The position numbers and the translations under genes are program-made. Below, one piece after another: positions 22,410 to 30,840 of a stretch of 31,432 bases of DNA. Position 1 is the first letter of the stretch. Each line of letters opens with the position of its first letter. The notes beneath the pieces are model-generated. The model was not told where the DNA came from. It did not search any database and saw only the letters and a program-made list of their open reading frames with translations. This stretch comes from CAZVAO01 sp964625175 (lineage in GTDB: Bacteria; Bacillota; UBA994; PWPR01), in assembly GCA_964625175.1 (NCBI GenBank), contig CAZVAO010000010.1:1-31432 (forward strand). The letters run 5' to 3'.

Positions 22410-22626
22410 ATATTTATTTTACCAAATTAATCACCTGATAGGTGAATGATTGCTGAGATGAACAGCATTATTTGCTTATTGATTATTAATTTGAGGTATT
22501 TTGTGAAATACGCTCAAACTTTAACATAATTAAAATGCTATGGCAAGAACCACCTTATTTAAGTGTGTTGATCCCTTAATTTACCCCAAAAGCTCTAACC
22601 AAGGGTGCTCATCACCTTTGCTAAGC
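22410..22626 (-). promoter_or_regulatory. lon upstream region
   Basis: The region holds a candidate promoter with TTGCCA (22541-22546) and TAAAGT (22518-22523) 17 bases apart, and a second weak TAAAAT box near 22418-22423 close to the start. If the distal promoter is used, the leader is about 120 bases long. I see no coding frame with a ribosome binding site here. Confidence 0.5.
22431..22445. repeat. Inverted repeat upstream of lon, candidate operator
   Basis: TCACCT (22431-22436) and AGGTGA (22440-22445) form a perfect 6-bp inverted repeat with a three-base centre, 37 bases before the lon start. It does not match the CIRCE element or the direct-repeat CtsR heptamers, so no known heat-shock regulator is suggested. 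Confidence 0.45.
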
Positions 22627-22650
22627 AAAAAGACAGCTCATCGAGCTGTC
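22627..22650 (-). terminator. Rho-independent terminator after clpX
   Basis: On the minus strand, GACAGCTC (22643-22650) and GAGCTGTC (22632-22639) form an 8-bp stem with a three-base loop, followed by TTTTTGC. It closes the tig-clpP-clpX unit. Confidence 0.9.
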
Positions 22651-22684
22651 AATTTTATATACTCATTTTACTACAGGCTATGTA

Positions 22685-23941
22685 TTAATCCGCCGTACGC
22701 TCATTTTCCTTTACGGCTGTTCCAGTAACTAATATGGGTTCTCCACCCGTGCGAATCACCGCTTCAGTAATGATACATTTCGTAACATCTTTATTGCCAG
22801 GCAATTCATACATGAGTTCGAGCATCAGTTTTTCCAAAACAGACCGCAGACCACGTGCGCCCGTATTCATTTCAATCGCTTTTTGGGCAACAGCCTCAAG
22901 TGCTTCCGGGGTGAATTCCAACTCAATATCGTCAAAGCTAAACAATTTCTTATATTGCTTAATCAAGGCGTTTTTGGGTTCTGTTAGGATTCGAACCATC
23001 GCTTCTTTACTTAACGTCTCCAGTGTTGCAATCACGGGAACCCGACCAGCGAATTCTGGTATGAGCCCGTAACGTAAAAGATCCTGCGGAACAATCTGTT
23101 TTAATATTTCACTGATATCCTGCTCAGCCGGACTCGCTAACTCAGCGCCAAACCCCATGGTTTTTTGTCCAACGCGATTTTGAATCACTTTTTCAAGCCC
23201 ACCAAATGCGCCACCGCATATAAATAGAATATTTGTGGTATCGATTTGGAGAAATTCTTGATGAGGATGCTTACGACCGCCTTGCGGTGGTACATTAGCC
23301 ACTGTGCCCTCTAGGATTTTGAGTAGCGCTTGCTGAACCCCTTCACCAGAGACATCCCGCGTAATTGAAGGGTTGTCTGACTTGCGTGTGATCTTATCGA
23401 TCTCATCAATATAGATAATCCCGCGTGAAGCACGCTCAATATCAAAATCAGCCGATTGGATTAAGCGCAGAAGAATATTCTCAACATCTTCTCCGACATA
23501 ACCCGCTTCTGTTAAAGACGTGGCATCGACCATAGCAAATGGAACATCTAGTAGTCGTGCCAAAGTCTGTGCCAAGAATGTCTTGCCTACACCGGTCGGT
23601 CCAATCAATAAGATGTTGCTCTTGCTCAGCTCCACATCATCTGCATCGGAAACGGTAATCCGCTTATAATGATTATAAACAGCTACAGCAAGGGCTTTCT
23701 TTGCTCGCTCTTGACCGATGACGTATTCATCAAGTTTGGCTTTTATTTCTCTAGGCAGCATGAGGTCTTGCAAGTCTGTTTTCTCAAAATTGCTTACCTC
23801 TTCCTCAATGATTGCCATACATAACTCAATACACTGATCACAGATAAAGACATTGGGACCAGCAACGATTTTACGAACTTGATCCTGTGTCTTGCCACAG
23901 AAGGAACACTTCACAAGTTCTTTTTCTTCACGTTTTGTCAT
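22685..23941 (-). CDS. clpX: ATP-dependent Clp protease ATP-binding subunit ClpX
   Basis: The AAA+ unfoldase that recognises substrates, including ssrA-tagged proteins, and feeds them into ClpP. The 418-residue protein has an N-terminal zinc-binding domain (Cys12, 15, 34, 37), then the AAA+ core with Walker A IGPTGVGKT (about 112-120), Walker B IIYIDEIDKI, the pore loop GYVGED and the sensor regions. The IGF-type ClpP-binding loop appears as KTMGFGAE, with MGF in place of the usual IGF; this is a modest variation. It starts 17 bases after clpP and is followed by a terminator. The order tig-clpP-clpX-lon-engB is conserved in many Firmicutes. Confidence 0.97.
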   Translation of the reverse strand: MTKREEKELVKCSFCGKTQDQVRKIVAGPNVFICDQCIELCMAIIEEEVSNFEKTDLQDLMLPREIKAKLDEYVIGQERAKKALAVAVYNHYKRITVSDADDVELSKSNILLIGPTGVGKTFLAQTLARLLDVPFAMVDATSLTEAGYVGEDVENILLRLIQSADFDIERASRGIIYIDEIDKITRKSDNPSITRDVSGEGVQQALLKILEGTVANVPPQGGRKHPHQEFLQIDTTNILFICGGAFGGLEKVIQNRVGQKTMGFGAELASPAEQDISEILKQIVPQDLLRYGLIPEFAGRVPVIATLETLSKEAMVRILTEPKNALIKQYKKLFSFDDIELEFTPEALEAVAQKAIEMNTGARGLRSVLEKLMLELMYELPGNKDVTKCIITEAVIRTGGEPILVTGTAVKENERTAD

Positions 23942-23958
23942 TTATACACCTACTTTAA

Positions 23959-24546
23959 TTACTGACCATTTTTGATCATGATCTGATCGACAAGTCCATA
24001 AGCAACCGCTTCTTCAGCATCGAGCCAAAAGTCTCTATCGGCGTCTTGTGAAACCTTGTTAATATCCATGCCAGTATGTTTAGCTAAAATTTGGTTGATT
24101 CTTTCACGCGTTTTTAAGATCTGACGTGCTGTGATTTCAATGTCCGAAGCTTGTCCCTGTGCTCCGCCATGTGGTTGATGCAACATGACTTCTGCGTGAG
24201 GCAGGATAAAACGTTTGCCTGCGGCACCACCCGTCAGCAAAACGGATGCCATACTAGCAGCAAGTCCGACACAAATCGTAGAGATATCTGGCTTGATATA
24301 CTGCATGGTATCGTAAATTGCCAATCCTGACGTCACAACTCCGCCAGGACTATTTATATATAAGAAGATATCCTTGTCCGGATTATCTCCCTCTAGAAAC
24401 AACATTTGAGCGATCAGGCTGTTCGCTACATTATCGTCAATAGCGGAACCCAAAAAGATAATGCGTTCTTTCAGTAACCGTGAGTAAATGTCATAGGAGC
24501 GTTCACCACGGCTGGTTTGTTCAACTACCATAGGTATCAAATTCAT
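23959..24546 (-). CDS. clpP: ATP-dependent Clp protease proteolytic subunit ClpP
   Basis: The barrel-shaped serine protease that works with ClpX. From the ATG at 24546 the product is 195 residues. The catalytic triad falls at Ser98 (GLAASMAS), His123 (MLHQPHGG) and Asp172, the same numbering as in Bacillus subtilis ClpP, which supports this start. GGAGGG lies six bases before it. A longer frame reaching 24576 would add ten residues and bury the ribosome site. It lies 50 bases downstream of the tig stop and 17 bases upstream of clpX, in one operon. Confidence 0.97.
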   Translation of the reverse strand: MNLIPMVVEQTSRGERSYDIYSRLLKERIIFLGSAIDDNVANSLIAQMLFLEGDNPDKDIFLYINSPGGVVTSGLAIYDTMQYIKPDISTICVGLAASMASVLLTGGAAGKRFILPHAEVMLHQPHGGAQGQASDIEITARQILKTRERINQILAKHTGMDINKVSQDADRDFWLDAEEAVAYGLVDQIMIKNGQ

Positions 24547-24597
24547 TTTCTTCCCTCCATTATTAAACACTATCACCCAATCAATTCGTTCGCTGAA

Positions 24598-25941
24598 CTA
24601 AGCTTCGCTGTCCTCGCTTGGACTCACTTCTTCATTATGTCCTTGTTCAACTTCTATGACAACTGCTTGATCAGCGATTAAATTAATTGCTTGATCTTTT
24701 CTCCAACCACTTTGTAATTGATCGTAAGCTTGTGGTTGCATGACTAATGCTTTACGCATATCTTCAGGCGCTTGATTGTAAGCTACCGCCATTTCATCAA
24801 TGCGTTTTTCAAATTCTTCAGCATCCAATTCGATGTTTTCAACTTCAACAATTTTCGCTAACACCAAATCGGTCTTAACGCGCTTTTCAGCTTCAGGATA
24901 CATATCTTTATAATGATCTTCTAACGATTTGCCAATCATTTGAAGGTACTGTTCAAATTCGATACCGTAACTCTTCAAATTGCGGCTAGACTCTTCTGTC
25001 ATAGCATCAATTTCTTGCGAAACCATCACTTCAGGAATCTCTATTGTAGAAGCCTCAACGACCTTGCTCAACACTTCATTGCGGAAGCGGGCTTCAGATT
25101 GTTGCTCAGCATTCAACTGTAACTTCGCTAAGATGTCGGCTTTAAAATCTTCCTCTGTTTCGAATTCACTGACTTCTAAAACAAAATCCTCATTAAACTC
25201 AGGAACAAATTTGCGCTTAACCTCGTGAACTTTAACTTTAAATATGGCTTCTTTGCCAGCTAATTCTTCACTGTGGTATTCTTCGGGGAATGTAACCGTA
25301 ACATCCACCTCATCACCCGTAGCGGTTCCAATCAGTTGTTCTTCATAGCCAGGGATAAATGAGTTAGACCCCAATTCAAGAAGATGGTTTTCAGCAGCGC
25401 CACCGGCAAAGGCCTCGCCGTCAACAAACCCTTCGTAATCGATGACTACGGTGTCGCCATTCACTGCGGCTTCCTCTATGGTCTCTAAACGCGTGTGTTC
25501 TTCGCGAATCTTGTTAATTTCTTCATTAACCATTTCATCCGTAATATTAACGATCATTTTTTCAGCACTAACACCTTTATAATCGCCTAAGATCACTTCG
25601 GGCATAACCGTTACTTTTGCAGTGAATGTAAAAGGTTGACCTTTTTCGATGTTGATGTCAGTAACCTCTGGTTGATCGACTGGATTGAGACCGGCTTCTT
25701 CAATGGCTTCTGGATACGTTTCGTTGAAAAGGATTTCCATAGCATCTTCATAAAAAATCTCGACCCCAAAACGCGACTCCACTAAGCGACGAGGCGCTTT
25801 GCCCTTGCGGAAGCCTGGAAGAGCAATTTGAGGAACTACTTTCTTATAGGCGCTCTGTAAAGCGGCCTCAACACGAGAAGCATCTACTTCTACTTGAAGT
25901 TCAACCACATTAGCGTCAACTTGATTACTTACAACTTTCAT
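24598..25941 (-). CDS. tig: Trigger factor (ribosome-bound chaperone)
   Basis: A peptidyl-prolyl isomerase/chaperone that binds the ribosome exit tunnel and receives nascent chains. The 447-residue protein has the N-terminal ribosome-binding domain with the signature GFRKGKAPR (about 43-51), the FKBP-type PPIase domain (about 155-245, with DTVVIDYEGFVDGEAF) and a long helical C-terminal chaperone domain ending in an acidic tail. The length is slightly above the usual 430. The ATG follows AATGGAGGAC at good spacing. It is the first gene of tig-clpP-clpX, downstream of the tRNA operon terminator. Confidence 0.96.
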   Translation of the reverse strand: MKVVSNQVDANVVELQVEVDASRVEAALQSAYKKVVPQIALPGFRKGKAPRRLVESRFGVEIFYEDAMEILFNETYPEAIEEAGLNPVDQPEVTDINIEKGQPFTFTAKVTVMPEVILGDYKGVSAEKMIVNITDEMVNEEINKIREEHTRLETIEEAAVNGDTVVIDYEGFVDGEAFAGGAAENHLLELGSNSFIPGYEEQLIGTATGDEVDVTVTFPEEYHSEELAGKEAIFKVKVHEVKRKFVPEFNEDFVLEVSEFETEEDFKADILAKLQLNAEQQSEARFRNEVLSKVVEASTIEIPEVMVSQEIDAMTEESSRNLKSYGIEFEQYLQMIGKSLEDHYKDMYPEAEKRVKTDLVLAKIVEVENIELDAEEFEKRIDEMAVAYNQAPEDMRKALVMQPQAYDQLQSGWRKDQAINLIADQAVVIEVEQGHNEEVSPSEDSEA

Positions 25942-26021
25942 TTAAAAGTCCTCCATTACTGTATGCCGCAACCTTTAGTTACAACACATTATTAATACAC
26001 AAAATGCCTTATACGTTTTAA

Positions 26022-26049
26022 AGAGGCATTCATTTGACAGAATGCCTCT
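26022..26049 (-). terminator. Terminator of the tRNA operon
   Basis: Perfect 10-bp arms AGAGGCATTC (26022-26031) and GAATGCCTCT (26040-26049) with an 8-base loop lie 2 bases beyond the CCA of tRNA-Gly, followed on the minus strand by TTTAAAAC. A partial third copy of the arm (AATGCCT at 26003-26009) could form an alternative stem. Confidence 0.8.
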
Positions 26050-26051
26050 CA

Positions 26052-26126
26052 TGGAGCGGAAAACGAGATTCGAACTCGCGACCCTCGCCTTGGCAAGGCG
26101 ATGCTCTACCACTGAGCTACTTCCGC
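26052..26126 (-). tRNA. tRNA-Gly (GCC)
   Basis: A cloverleaf can be drawn by eye: acceptor GCGGAAG pairs with TTTCCGC (one G-T pair), D-arm GCTC..GAGC, anticodon arm TCGCC-TTGCCAA-GGCGA with anticodon GCC, T-loop TTCGAAT, discriminator T and encoded CCA. Last gene of the Arg-His-Gln-Gly operon. Confidence 0.97.
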
Positions 26127-26130
26127 AAAT

Positions 26131-26205
26131 TGGCTGGGGCTATAGGATTTGAACCTATGAATGCCGGAGTCAAAGTCCGGTGCCTTACCCCTTGGCTAAG
26201 CCCCA
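26131..26205 (-). tRNA. tRNA-Gln (TTG)
   Basis: Acceptor TGGGGCT pairs with AGCCCCA, followed by G and an encoded CCA. The anticodon arm is CCGGA-CTTTGAC-TCCGG with anticodon TTG, and the T-loop is TTCAAAT. Only 4 bases separate it from tRNA-Gly. Confidence 0.96.
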
Positions 26206-26213
26206 GCGTTATA

Positions 26214-26291
26214 TGGGGTGAGTGATGGGAATTGAACCCACGACCTCTAGGGCCACAACCTAGCGCTCTAACCAACTGAGCTACACCCACC
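26214..26291 (-). tRNA. tRNA-His (GTG)
   Basis: The anticodon arm is CTAGG-TTGTGGC-CCTAG with anticodon GTG. Acceptor GTGGGTG pairs with CACTCAC with one G-T pair. An extra 5' G at 26291 opposite C73, the hallmark of tRNA-His, is encoded, as is CCA. Confidence 0.96.
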
Positions 26292-26303
26292 ATATTAAAC
26301 TAC

Positions 26304-26380
<77 letters not shown>

Positions 26381-26397
26381 CCGTCCCGACAAAGGGA

Positions 26398-26426
26398 ATA
26401 ATAGCACATACCACGTCTTTCGTCAA
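26398..26426 (-). promoter_or_regulatory. Promoter of the tRNA operon
   Basis: TTGACG (26421-26426) and TATTAT (26398-26403) are 17 bases apart, just downstream of the rdgB stop and 18 bases before tRNA-Arg. A strong sigma-A-type promoter, fitting stable RNA genes. Confidence 0.8.
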
Positions 26427-26430
26427 GACA

Positions 26431-27027
26431 TTAGCTTAGAATGCTCGGCAATTTAGCATAAAGTTTACGCATAGCCACACCACGGTGGCTAATCGCATTT
26501 TTCTCATCATCATCAAGCTCTGCATAAGTCTTATTTAGGTGGGGAATTAGAAACAGCGCATCATATCCAAACCCATTTTGACCGCGATAATCTGGCAAAA
26601 TTAAACCATCCGTATGGCCTTCCACAATTAGGTGGTAATCCGCACTGAGGACAAAGGCAATTGCAGAAGTGAACCGCGCTGTGCGCTCCTCCATAGGGAC
26701 CCCATCAAGCTCAAAGAGTAATTTTGCATTATTACTGGCATCTGTTGCCTGTTCCCCTGAATAGCGTGCTGAAAAGACCCCTGGACGTCCATCAATATAG
26801 TCGACTGCCAATCCAGAGTCATCCGCTATCGTGGGTAAACCCGTTAGCTGGAAAAATGTCATTGCTTTCTTAAAGGCGTTACCTGCAAACGTATTTTGGT
26901 CTTCTATAACTTCAATCGTTTCTGCCAGATCAGCAGGTGTTACTATGGTAAGACCCAAAGGCGCTAATAATTTACGAAATTCTCTGACTTTTCCCTGGTT
27001 CTGAGTGGCTAATAGTATTTTTTCCAT
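26431..27027 (-). CDS. rdgB: dITP/XTP pyrophosphatase (RdgB/HAM1 family)
   Basis: This house-cleaning enzyme hydrolyses non-canonical purine nucleotides (dITP, ITP, XTP) to monophosphates and pyrophosphate, keeping them out of DNA and RNA. The 198-residue sequence has the N-terminal ATQNQGKVREF substrate loop, the metal-binding DDSGLAVDYIDGRPGVFSAR segment, EGHTDG, and the C-terminal GFGYDALFLIP and SHRG motifs. The ATG at 27027 follows GGGGAG. It is 38 bases downstream of rph, and the rph-rdgB pair is a common operon in Clostridia and Bacilli. Length and motifs are complete. Confidence 0.96.
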   Translation of the reverse strand: MEKILLATQNQGKVREFRKLLAPLGLTIVTPADLAETIEVIEDQNTFAGNAFKKAMTFFQLTGLPTIADDSGLAVDYIDGRPGVFSARYSGEQATDASNNAKLLFELDGVPMEERTARFTSAIAFVLSADYHLIVEGHTDGLILPDYRGQNGFGYDALFLIPHLNKTYAELDDDEKNAISHRGVAMRKLYAKLPSILS

Positions 27028-27065
27028 CTTTGACTCCCCGAATTAACCCCTAATAAGGGACCTTC

Positions 27066-27776
27066 CTATTGTAAAACTTGACGTTGCATTTCAATTAACT
27101 CAGCGATACCTTTAGTAGCGAGATCAAGCAAGGCATTCAATTGATCACGACTGTAAACAGCCTCTTCTCCCGTGCCTTGAATCTCAATATACTGACCGTC
27201 TGAATTCATCACAACATTCATATCAACATCGGCTTTAACATCTTCTTGATAGTTCAAATCAAGCAACAATTCTCCCTTAACAATTCCAACGCTAATAGCC
27301 GCACAACTGCTCTTCAAGGGATTAGTGGCGAGCAATTCTTCGTCCATGAGCTTTTTAATTGCTAAGTGTAAGGCCACATAACCCCCGGTTATTGAGGCTG
27401 TTCGCGTTCCCCCATCTGCTTGAATAACATCACAGTCAATGGTGATGGTCCGTTCTCCGAGTTTCTTTAAATCGATAATCGATCGCAAAGAACGACCAAT
27501 CAAGCGCTGTATTTCTTGAGTTCTACCGCTAATCTTATATCTTTCACGCCGATTGCGACTTGAAGTCGCCGCTGGAAGCATGGCATACTCAGCTGTTACC
27601 CAACCCTTCCCTTTATCCTGCAAAAAAGAAGGTACGCTCTCTTCGATGCTTGCTGTGCACAAGACGCGCGTCTTGCCTGTATTAATTAACACCCCACATT
27701 TATCGTCTAAAAAGTCTATATCCATCCCCACAGGGCGGAGTTGGTCAGGCAATCGTTTGTTAATTCGCATTTTCAT
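27066..27776 (-). CDS. rph: Ribonuclease PH
   Basis: A phosphate-dependent 3'-5' exoribonuclease that trims the 3' ends of tRNA precursors and other RNAs. The 236 residues are typical. Conserved parts are the N-terminal RPVGMDIDF stretch, CTASIEESVP, the GWVTAEYAMLP motif, the phosphate-binding ERTITIDCDVIQADGGTRTA region, and EIQGTGEEA near the C-terminus. AAGGAAAG precedes the ATG at 27776; the GTG one codon upstream is possible but less likely. It is co-transcribed with rdgB from a promoter at 27805-27834. The close tRNA operon downstream is a suggestive neighbour. Confidence 0.96.
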   Translation of the reverse strand: MKMRINKRLPDQLRPVGMDIDFLDDKCGVLINTGKTRVLCTASIEESVPSFLQDKGKGWVTAEYAMLPAATSSRNRRERYKISGRTQEIQRLIGRSLRSIIDLKKLGERTITIDCDVIQADGGTRTASITGGYVALHLAIKKLMDEELLATNPLKSSCAAISVGIVKGELLLDLNYQEDVKADVDMNVVMNSDGQYIEIQGTGEEAVYSRDQLNALLDLATKGIAELIEMQRQVLQ

Positions 27777-27804
27777 CACTCTTTCCTTGATACAATATAT
27801 TTCT

Positions 27805-27834
27805 ACTTTAACCCTTAACTCGCTAGCAAGTCAA
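27805..27834 (-). promoter_or_regulatory. Candidate promoter of rph-rdgB
   Basis: TTGACT (27829-27834) and TAAAGT (27805-27810) are 18 bases apart, 29 bases before the rph start. The spacer contains a near-perfect palindrome centred on GCTAGC. Confidence 0.6.
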
Positions 27835-27875
27835 CGAGAGTTTATTAGCAGATTCCCAATAATAGAGCCATCACC

Positions 27876-27920
27876 TAAAAGCTGACCCGTCGATCCTAGC
27901 AATCGACGGGTCAGCTTTTA
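27876..27920. terminator. Strong hairpin terminator after the MarR gene
   Basis: A perfect 19-bp inverted repeat (27876-27894 and 27902-27920) with a 7-base loop and A/T runs at both outer ends. It stands 14 bases after the MarR gene stop and upstream of the rph promoter. The T-run is short in both directions, but the stem is exceptionally stable. Confidence 0.85.
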
Positions 27921-27933
27921 TATTTATAGAGAT

Positions 27934-28383
27934 CTATTCTGACATTAATCGATAGAGCATATTCATCGACTTAATAATCTCTGTACATTCTTCATCACTA
28001 ATTTGGCTTAAGACGCCATTTAAGTACGTTGCGCGGGCTTCCAAAACTTCTTTGACCATCTGATGCCCTTTATCGAGAACCTTCATTCGGATCACACGGC
28101 GGTCACGCGTATCTCGAATACGTAACACCAATTCGTTGCGCTCCATTCGATCGACTAGGTCCGTAGCCGTACTACAGGCTAGGAAAAGTCGTTCACCTAA
28201 CTCCCCAATCGTGAGATCACCTTCGCGTCTCAGAACCAATAATGCGTTAAACTGAGGGGTGGTAATTTTAAAATCAGCTAAAATATCCCTGCCTCTACGT
28301 TTCACGGTCGAACTCACTCTTCTCAATAGAAAGTCTAGTTCTTCAACATTGCTTGCGAATTTTCTTTCAGCATTATCCACCAT
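27934..28383 (-). CDS. MarR family transcriptional regulator
   Basis: A 149-residue dimeric winged-helix DNA-binding protein. The dimerisation helix (about 10-35) is followed by the HTH (about 55-85, around ITTPQFNALLVLRREGDLTIGELGERL), the recognition helix segment CSTATDLVDRMERNELV, and the wing RIRDTRDRRVIRMKVLDKG (about 88-106). MarR proteins respond to small aromatic compounds or oxidants and often control neighbouring genes. No transporter, efflux or enzyme gene is adjacent on either side, so its target is not evident. It has its own promoter (28414-28442) and terminator, so it appears monocistronic. Confidence 0.93.
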   Translation of the reverse strand: MVDNAERKFASNVEELDFLLRRVSSTVKRRGRDILADFKITTPQFNALLVLRREGDLTIGELGERLFLACSTATDLVDRMERNELVLRIRDTRDRRVIRMKVLDKGHQMVKEVLEARATYLNGVLSQISDEECTEIIKSMNMLYRLMSE

Positions 28384-28413
28384 ATTACCTCATTCCCTCC
28401 ACTTCTATAATTC

Positions 28414-28442
28414 ACTTTATCAAAGAGAACTGTCAACGTCAA
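28414..28442 (-). promoter_or_regulatory. Promoter of the MarR gene
   Basis: TTGACG (28437-28442) and TAAAGT (28414-28419) are 17 bases apart, just after the amidase stop. A second TTGACA (28431-28436) lies in the spacer, but it has no good -10 at normal distance. Confidence 0.6.
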
Positions 28443-28449
28443 GCCTATC

Positions 28450-30840
28450 TTAATTATCTATAAAAAATCTTTCGATTGCCATAACAATATTCTCTGCTAA
28501 TGCCTGTTTACCCGCTAGACTCGTTAAGAATCCCCGCTCTTCTGCATTTGTTATGAAACCCATTTCCACCAAGGCTGATGGCATATTGGTGTTACGCGTT
28601 ACGTAAATATTGGACCATGGCTTGATCCCCCTGCTACGAAATCCGGTTGCAACAACTAGGGCGTCTTGTAAAACGCTAGCTAATCGCTCATTTTCTGCTC
28701 TTGGATAATAAATTGTTTCAACACCAGAACCAATACCCGATGCTACAGAATTAACATGGATACTAATCGCAATATCGGCATCCATACTATTAATCAGCGA
28801 TACGCGCTCACCCAAACTAACGCTCTGGTCGCCATTACGCGTCATGATGACCGTAACGCCGCGTTCAATGAGCAATTCTTCAATCATTTTGGCAACTGCC
28901 AAATTGATATCTGCCTCTTCAATACCCGCATAAGTTGCCCCAGGATCACTTCCTCCATGCCCAGGATCAAGTGCAATAATCTTGCCACTCAATGAAGTGC
29001 TCAATAGGGTAATCTCGATATGACGGCTAAATTCAGTCGTATTAATCTTATAGGAACCTAGGCTTTCTAATTGCAGGAACACCTGTGCACTATCAGCACG
29101 GTTGCTCGTTTCTATTGTCTTGATAATATTGCCATTCATTGTCGTCAATCCTTCAACGACAGCTTGACTAAATGGGAAATCCAATAATAAGCTATTCTCT
29201 AAATAATGCTGATAAACCGTATATTTTACGGGCTGATCAAATGTGAGTATTAATTTCACCCTGCTTGCACTGACTTCCGTATTTACAGCCAATAAAGCAG
29301 CGCCAAAAACAACTTCCAAGCCGTTCTCATTTGGGACAATTTGGTAAGCCACAGTATCACTAAGTTTCAAATGGATAATTGATGAGGTTCCACTCGGTGT
29401 CACATTTACTTCCTCCACAAAAGTGGGTGCAACTCCCAGCTCAAATTGGCTAAGTTGTGTATTCTTAAGCGTAAGAATAATCTCATGTGCCACATCATCA
29501 CCAACCTCAACACCATCAACTAAACGATCATTGATACCAACCAACCAATCGGCGACATACCCCTCTTTACCCTGGGGGGTGATCACCTTTAGCCAATCGC
29601 TCAGTCTTTCGGTCACTTTGAACGCTTCACCGCGCATAATCATATCGATGGGTTCGTATTGCATTCCAGGACCACTCCGTACATTGACATTATCGCGTTT
29701 CATCTCTAAGTCTAACGTCAAAAGCCAATCAGCGACCCACAGACGACTGCCTCGATAAATCACCTGATACCAGCCGTTTGTCTGGCCCACAACTTGTAAC
29801 ACCGTCCCACCATCAATTGTAACCACTACCGTATTGGGATCAGCCGTACTGGGCTCGTCACGTAAATTGACTTTCTCAGAACTGATGATGCCGAAAATTT
29901 CTTCTTGCTCTTCAGCCGTAACACTCTCTACTGTATATTCAGTCTGTGGATCGATATTTATTTGTAAAGAAGCACGATTCGTTGTCAAACCCAGTGCGGG
30001 ATCAATTTCAACTGGGTCGGTAGGATCTTCAGGGTCAACCGGATCCACGGGATCAACTGGATCTACAGGATCAACTGGATCTACTGACCCACCACTGCCA
30101 TAAATGGCGATATAACCATTCTGTTGATCTTCAATGTGAATGTCACAGTCTGATTGCAGCAAATCTAAAACGACTCTTGCTGTTAAAGGATCATTAGAGA
30201 ACTGGCTCGCCCTCGCTGTTGAAAAATAAGGACTCTCTGATGCAACAGATGTTGTCATTGAATTAAATTTTGTATCCTGAAAATCAATTACGTAGCGATC
30301 GGGATTGACGAGTTGCATAATGCGATAACTCGCTTCGCCTTCCATCTCTAAGAGAATAGCCTGATGATTGTTAATCAAACCATCCATCATTGCTTGAATC
30401 GTAAAAGAGCTTTTACTATTGACCGTCACTTGACGCTTGATACTATCCCACCCAATATCATAACCCAACACATCACTAATAAAGCGCAAGGGCACATAGG
30501 TTCGATTATTTATTATTTGAGGTGGAACATCGATTTCGCGCACCTCATTATTATAGATCACTAAGTTGTTGTTAATCTGCAAACTGACTTGAGTTAAACC
30601 TTGGGTAATCATCACAACTTGATGCTCACCGATCCACTGAACTTCGGCGCCGAGTTGTTCCGCCACAAGTCGGATGGGTGCTAAAGTACGATTATCAACC
30701 AGTAAAGGTTGATTTTCACCAGTCATTAACTCCCCATTGATCAGTAAACGGATTGGGTCTGGCGCTGAAACACCAAAAAGGACACTAGAAAAGGTAGTGA
30801 CTAAAATTAATATAAAAATAGCGATTCTCTTAAATAACAT
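28450..30840 (-). CDS. Multidomain N-acetylmuramoyl-L-alanine amidase
   Basis: A secreted cell wall hydrolase of 796 residues that cleaves the MurNAc-L-Ala bond. In order: a signal peptide (about 1-25), a copper amine oxidase N-terminal-type domain (about 30-150) common in clostridial envelope proteins, an AMIN domain (about 155-265), a low-complexity VDP repeat linker (about 272-300), two bacterial SH3 domains (about 335-450), a second AMIN-like domain (about 470-590) and a C-terminal Amidase_3 domain (about 605-796). Zinc ligands are His in DPGHGG, Glu in the EEADINLA segment and His in SIHVNS; the catalytic Glu is in LVEMGF. The domains suggest cell wall targeting. It has its own promoter and stands alone. 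AmiC/CwlC-type cell separation or germination roles are both possible. Confidence 0.93.
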   Translation of the reverse strand: MLFKRIAIFILILVTTFSSVLFGVSAPDPIRLLINGELMTGENQPLLVDNRTLAPIRLVAEQLGAEVQWIGEHQVVMITQGLTQVSLQINNNLVIYNNEVREIDVPPQIINNRTYVPLRFISDVLGYDIGWDSIKRQVTVNSKSSFTIQAMMDGLINNHQAILLEMEGEASYRIMQLVNPDRYVIDFQDTKFNSMTTSVASESPYFSTARASQFSNDPLTARVVLDLLQSDCDIHIEDQQNGYIAIYGSGGSVDPVDPVDPVDPVDPVDPEDPTDPVEIDPALGLTTNRASLQINIDPQTEYTVESVTAEEQEEIFGIISSEKVNLRDEPSTADPNTVVVTIDGGTVLQVVGQTNGWYQVIYRGSRLWVADWLLTLDLEMKRDNVNVRSGPGMQYEPIDMIMRGEAFKVTERLSDWLKVITPQGKEGYVADWLVGINDRLVDGVEVGDDVAHEIILTLKNTQLSQFELGVAPTFVEEVNVTPSGTSSIIHLKLSDTVAYQIVPNENGLEVVFGAALLAVNTEVSASRVKLILTFDQPVKYTVYQHYLENSLLLDFPFSQAVVEGLTTMNGNIIKTIETSNRADSAQVFLQLESLGSYKINTTEFSRHIEITLLSTSLSGKIIALDPGHGGSDPGATYAGIEEADINLAVAKMIEELLIERGVTVIMTRNGDQSVSLGERVSLINSMDADIAISIHVNSVASGIGSGVETIYYPRAENERLASVLQDALVVATGFRSRGIKPWSNIYVTRNTNMPSALVEMGFITNAEERGFLTSLAGKQALAENIVMAIERFFIDN
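30024..30090 (-). repeat. Short tandem repeat encoding (VDP)n
   Basis: About eight imperfect 9-base units within the amidase gene encode VDP six times, then EDP and TDP. It forms a flexible acidic, proline-rich linker between domains. Such repeats can vary in copy number through replication slippage. Confidence 0.85.

Noticed and set aside
22540..22625. GGTGGTTC-like segment upstream of lon as a second T-box
   Set aside because: It lacks the TGGTACCGCG core and no aminoacyl-tRNA synthetase or amino acid gene follows.
26034..26225. Plus-strand open frame over the tRNA cluster
   Set aside because: It overlaps tRNA-Gly and tRNA-Gln on the opposite strand; its sequence is the classic false translation of tRNA genes.
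30024..30090. Tandem repeats as a CRISPR array
   Set aside because: The units are 9 bases, in frame, and encode VDP inside the amidase gene; there are no spacers.
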